Positions 15,497 through 17,642 of a stretch of 17,642 nt of DNA are shown here, one piece after another. The position numbers and the translations under genes were made by a program. Numbering within the stretch: position 1 is the stretch's first letter; the number at the start of each line of letters is the position of its first letter. The notes beneath the pieces were generated by a model. It saw only the letters and a list, made by a program, of their open reading frames with translations. It did no database searches and was not told where the DNA came from. This DNA comes from Pseudomonadota bacterium. GTDB taxonomy: Bacteria; Pseudomonadota; Gammaproteobacteria; Burkholderiales; Burkholderiaceae. Location: NCBI GenBank assembly GCA_023441105.1, contig JAEZQX010000105.1:1-17642 (forward strand). The letters are read 5' to 3'.

Positions 15497-17053
15497 ATGC
15501 CCGACCTTTCCGAGACGCGCCTGGCGCAAACCTTCAGTTCGGCCGCCGCCACCGTGCAGCAGCTCTGGGATGCGATCCCGGGCGGCGTGGCCATCGGCCT
15601 GTATGCGGCCTGGGTGATCGGCTCGGTCATCTTCATCGTGATGCAGCGCCGCCGCCCCACCGCCACCCTGGCGTGGATCGTCGGCTTCATCAGCACGCCG
15701 CTGTTCGGCGCCCTGATCTACTACTTCTTCGGGCCGCGCAAGCTGCGCCGGCGCAAGGTCCGGCGCGACCTGGCCAAGCGCTTCGCCTCGCGGATCGCGC
15801 CGGCGCACCGCGAGGAACTGCCGGCCACCCTCGCCTCGCGGCGCTGGCTCAGCTCGCTCGCCCGCCTCGCCACGGTCCACGGCGACGCGCCGCCAAAGCA
15901 GGCGCATTGGGCAAGGCTCTACCTGGAAGGCGACACCACCTACGCGGCGATCGAAGAGGCGATGCGCGCCGCCCGCCACCAGATCCACCTCGAGTACTAC
16001 ATCTTCGAGCCGGACGTGGTCGGCACCCGCTGGCGCGACCTGCTGGCGCAGCGGGCCCGCGACGGCGTGGCGGTGCGCGTGCTGGTGGATGCCCTCGGCT
16101 CGAAGAACTGCAAGCCGCGCTTCTGGCGCCCGCTGACCGACGCCGGCGGCGAGGTGCGGCTCTTCAACCCGCCGCGCCTGCTCAAGCTGCGGGCCAGCCT
16201 GCTCAATTTCCGCACCCACCGCAAGATCGTCGTCGTCGACGGCCAGGTCGCATTCACCGGCGGGATCAACGTGACTGCCGGAAGCTCGTCGTCGTCCGGC
16301 AAGAACAAGGGCATGGCCTGGCGCGACACGCATCTCGGCATCGCCGGGCCGGCTGCCCACGACCTGCAGCTGATCTTCCTCGAGGACTGGCTCTACGCGG
16401 GCACCGGCAACCATCGACACCGGACCATGGACGAGCTGCTGATGAACACGCCGGAGGACATCGGCAGGTGGTTCCCGCCGCTCGAGCCGCCGCAGCCGTC
16501 GGCCAACGGCCCCTGGATCCAGATCATCGCCTCCGGGCCGGACGAGACGGTGCCGTCCATCCACCGCTTCTTCTTCACCGCGATCTCCTCCGCCCGCCGG
16601 CGGCTGTGGATCACGACGCCCTACTTCGTGCCCGACGAACCGATGCTGACGGCGCTGGTGACGGCGCAGGCGCGCGGGGTCGACGTCAGGCTGATCCTGC
16701 CGCGGCTGGGAGATTCGCGCTTCGTCGCGGCGGCGGCCTCCACCTTCGCCGAGGAAGTGATGCGCGAAGGCGTGTCGGTCTGGGAGTTCACGCCGCGGAT
16801 GATCCACGCCAAGACCATCGTCATCGACGACGAACTGTCGATCGTCGGCTCCGCCAACATCGACAACCGCTCCTTCCGACTCAACTTCGAAGTGGCGGCG
16901 GCGATCTACGATGCCGGCATCAATGCCGAACTGGCTGAAGTCTTCGAGAAGGATCTCACCCAGGCGGTCCGGCTCGGGCCGGACCATGGCAAGGAGCCCT
17001 TCGGCGTGCGGCTGGTGAAGAGCGCCGCCAGGCTGGCCTCGCCGCTGCTCTAG
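15497..17053 (+). CDS. cls: Cardiolipin synthase (ClsA-type, phospholipase D superfamily)
   Basis: Inner-membrane enzyme of 518 aa that condenses two phosphatidylglycerol molecules into cardiolipin and glycerol. Two N-terminal transmembrane helices (about 31-50 and 57-78) are followed by a basic stretch (RKLRRRKVRRDLAKR). Two PLD catalytic domains come next. Their HKD motifs are His241-Lys243-Asp248 in HRKIVVVDGQVAFTGGIN and His437-Lys439-Asp444 in HAKTIVIDDELSIVGSANID. This order and the two helices are the ClsA layout, rather than the shorter ClsB/ClsC. The insertion AGSSSSSGKNKGMAW after the first motif is unusually Ser-rich. The start lacks a Shine-Dalgarno sequence, but no better in-frame start was found. 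It is divergent from clpB, sharing a 173-nt control region. Confidence 0.94.
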   Translation: MPDLSETRLAQTFSSAAATVQQLWDAIPGGVAIGLYAAWVIGSVIFIVMQRRRPTATLAWIVGFISTPLFGALIYYFFGPRKLRRRKVRRDLAKRFASRIAPAHREELPATLASRRWLSSLARLATVHGDAPPKQAHWARLYLEGDTTYAAIEEAMRAARHQIHLEYYIFEPDVVGTRWRDLLAQRARDGVAVRVLVDALGSKNCKPRFWRPLTDAGGEVRLFNPPRLLKLRASLLNFRTHRKIVVVDGQVAFTGGINVTAGSSSSSGKNKGMAWRDTHLGIAGPAAHDLQLIFLEDWLYAGTGNHRHRTMDELLMNTPEDIGRWFPPLEPPQPSANGPWIQIIASGPDETVPSIHRFFFTAISSARRRLWITTPYFVPDEPMLTALVTAQARGVDVRLILPRLGDSRFVAAAASTFAEEVMREGVSVWEFTPRMIHAKTIVIDDELSIVGSANIDNRSFRLNFEVAAAIYDAGINAELAEVFEKDLTQAVRLGPDHGKEPFGVRLVKSAARLASPLL

Positions 17054-17070
17054 GGACTTGCCGCCGGCCG

Positions 17071-17097
17071 CGCCGCGGCTGCCGGGCGCCCGCGGCG
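17071..17097. terminator. Hairpin between the convergent cls and transporter genes
   Basis: CGCCGCGG (17071-17078) and CCGCGGCG (17090-17097) form a perfect 8-bp stem around an 11-nt loop within the 54-nt gap. No U-tract is present on either strand. Its position fits a shared, two-way terminator. Confidence 0.4.
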
Positions 17098-17107
17098 ACG
17101 GCTCGCG

Positions 17108-17642
17108 TCAGCCGTTGATCAGCAGCAGCGCGCCGACCACCACCAGCACGATACCGGCCAGCTCTGCGCGCGTGGTGTGCTGCGAGAACAAGCGGCGGGT
17201 CAGCGCATGGGCGAACAGGATCTCCACCAGCGCCAGGGTCCGCACGTGGGCGGTGGCGGCGATCGCGAAGGCCAGGAACCACATCTGAGAGCCGAGGGCG
17301 CCCATGAAGCCGGCGCCGAGCGATGGCCGCCAGGCGCGCAGCACCGCGAGCAGCACCTGCCGGTCCTTGAAGAGCTGCCAGACGACCATCAGGACCGTCT
17401 GCAGCACCAGGCCGCAGACCAGCGTGAAGGTCGCGTCCAGCACGAACGAACCGGAGGCGTCGGCAGCGGCGCCGAGCACCATGATCGCGCCCTTGAAACC
17501 CACCGCCGAACCGGCGAAGAAACTGCCGGCCAGCAGGCCCATGGCCACCGGCTGCCAATTGCCCCCCTGCTCGGCGGCGGCCACCTGCTTCACGCCGCGC
17601 GGCCAGGACATCAGGAAGACGCCCCCCGGGGCGGCGGCGCTA
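17108..17642 (-). CDS. EamA/DMT-family transporter, C-terminal part (runs off the window)
   Basis: Inner-membrane transporter of the drug/metabolite superfamily; about 178 residues are in the window. At least five hydrophobic segments are visible, including GLLAGSFFAGSAVGFKGAIM, TLVCGLVLQTVLMVVW, GALGSQMWFLAFAIA and ELAGIVLVVVGALLLING. The last two carry the family's typical ending, where a helix rich in Ala and an 'E-IL' (LVEILFAHAL) precedes the final helix. Full-length members have ten helices in two repeats, so roughly the second repeat is here. The frame stays open to the window edge without a stop (SAAAPGGVFLMSW), so the internal ATG at 17611 is not the true start. Substrate and direction are unknown. 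Confidence 0.82.
   Translation of the reverse strand, partial: SAAAPGGVFLMSWPRGVKQVAAAEQGGNWQPVAMGLLAGSFFAGSAVGFKGAIMVLGAAADASGSFVLDATFTLVCGLVLQTVLMVVWQLFKDRQVLLAVLRAWRPSLGAGFMGALGSQMWFLAFAIAATAHVRTLALVEILFAHALTRRLFSQHTTRAELAGIVLVVVGALLLING

Noticed and set aside
15416..16987. 523-codon minus-strand open frame opposite cls
   Set aside because: It is the antisense of the cardiolipin synthase with its two HKD motifs, and has biased, featureless composition.

Overview
The window is a GC-rich (well above 60% by eye) bacterial chromosome segment, densely packed with genes on both strands. The opening trio DUF3619 – DUF3106 – RDD is an arrangement I associate with betaproteobacteria. The other genes (ClpB, a ClsA-type cardiolipin synthase, an AdiA/LdcI-type decarboxylase, a SlyB-like lipoprotein, a MipA/OmpV barrel) fit a Gram-negative of that class. 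Genus cannot be told from this sequence. I see no tRNA, rRNA, transposase, phage gene or CRISPR array.

Layout. (1) 3-1670, plus strand: end of a DUF3619 membrane protein, an exported DUF3106 protein and an RDD membrane protein, tightly packed. (2) 1639-4852, minus strand: an Orn/Lys/Arg decarboxylase followed 4 nt later by a hormone-sensitive-lipase-type esterase; the esterase 3' end overlaps the RDD gene. (3) 4853-5121: divergent control region with a sigma70-like promoter and three phased GCCGGTTC repeats, leading to a cytosolic-type 5'-nucleotidase (5122-6030). (4) 6148-8050, plus strand: a promoter, then a proline-rich lipoprotein of unknown function and, 2 nt later, an epoxide-hydrolase/dehalogenase-like hydrolase. 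(5) 8051-10517, minus strand: a second epoxide-hydrolase-like enzyme ending at the very next base, preceded by a large MipA/OmpV-type barrel with an extra C-terminal module. (6) 10556-11044, plus strand: a SlyB-like glycine-zipper lipoprotein whose signal peptide looks damaged by two compensating frameshifts. (7) 11107-12444, minus strand: a membrane-anchored DM13 protein and a RutB/isochorismatase-type cysteine hydrolase. (8) 12702-15323, minus strand: clpB, with a heat-shock-like promoter; divergent from it, a cardiolipin synthase (15497-17053). (9) 17108 to the end, minus strand: C-terminal part of an EamA/DMT transporter that leaves the window.

Functionally the window is mostly housekeeping, stress and envelope genes: protein disaggregation (ClpB), membrane lipid synthesis (Cls), outer-membrane barrel and lipoprotein, amino-acid decarboxylation, nucleotide turnover and several small-molecule hydrolases. 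I see no clear defence, secretion or biosynthetic system. The most noteworthy points are the two-module outer-membrane protein next to the SlyB-like gene, the repaired-looking SlyB signal region, the orphan lipoprotein–hydrolase pair, and several short repeat arrays placed at promoters. Candidate terminators are GC-rich hairpins lacking U-tracts.
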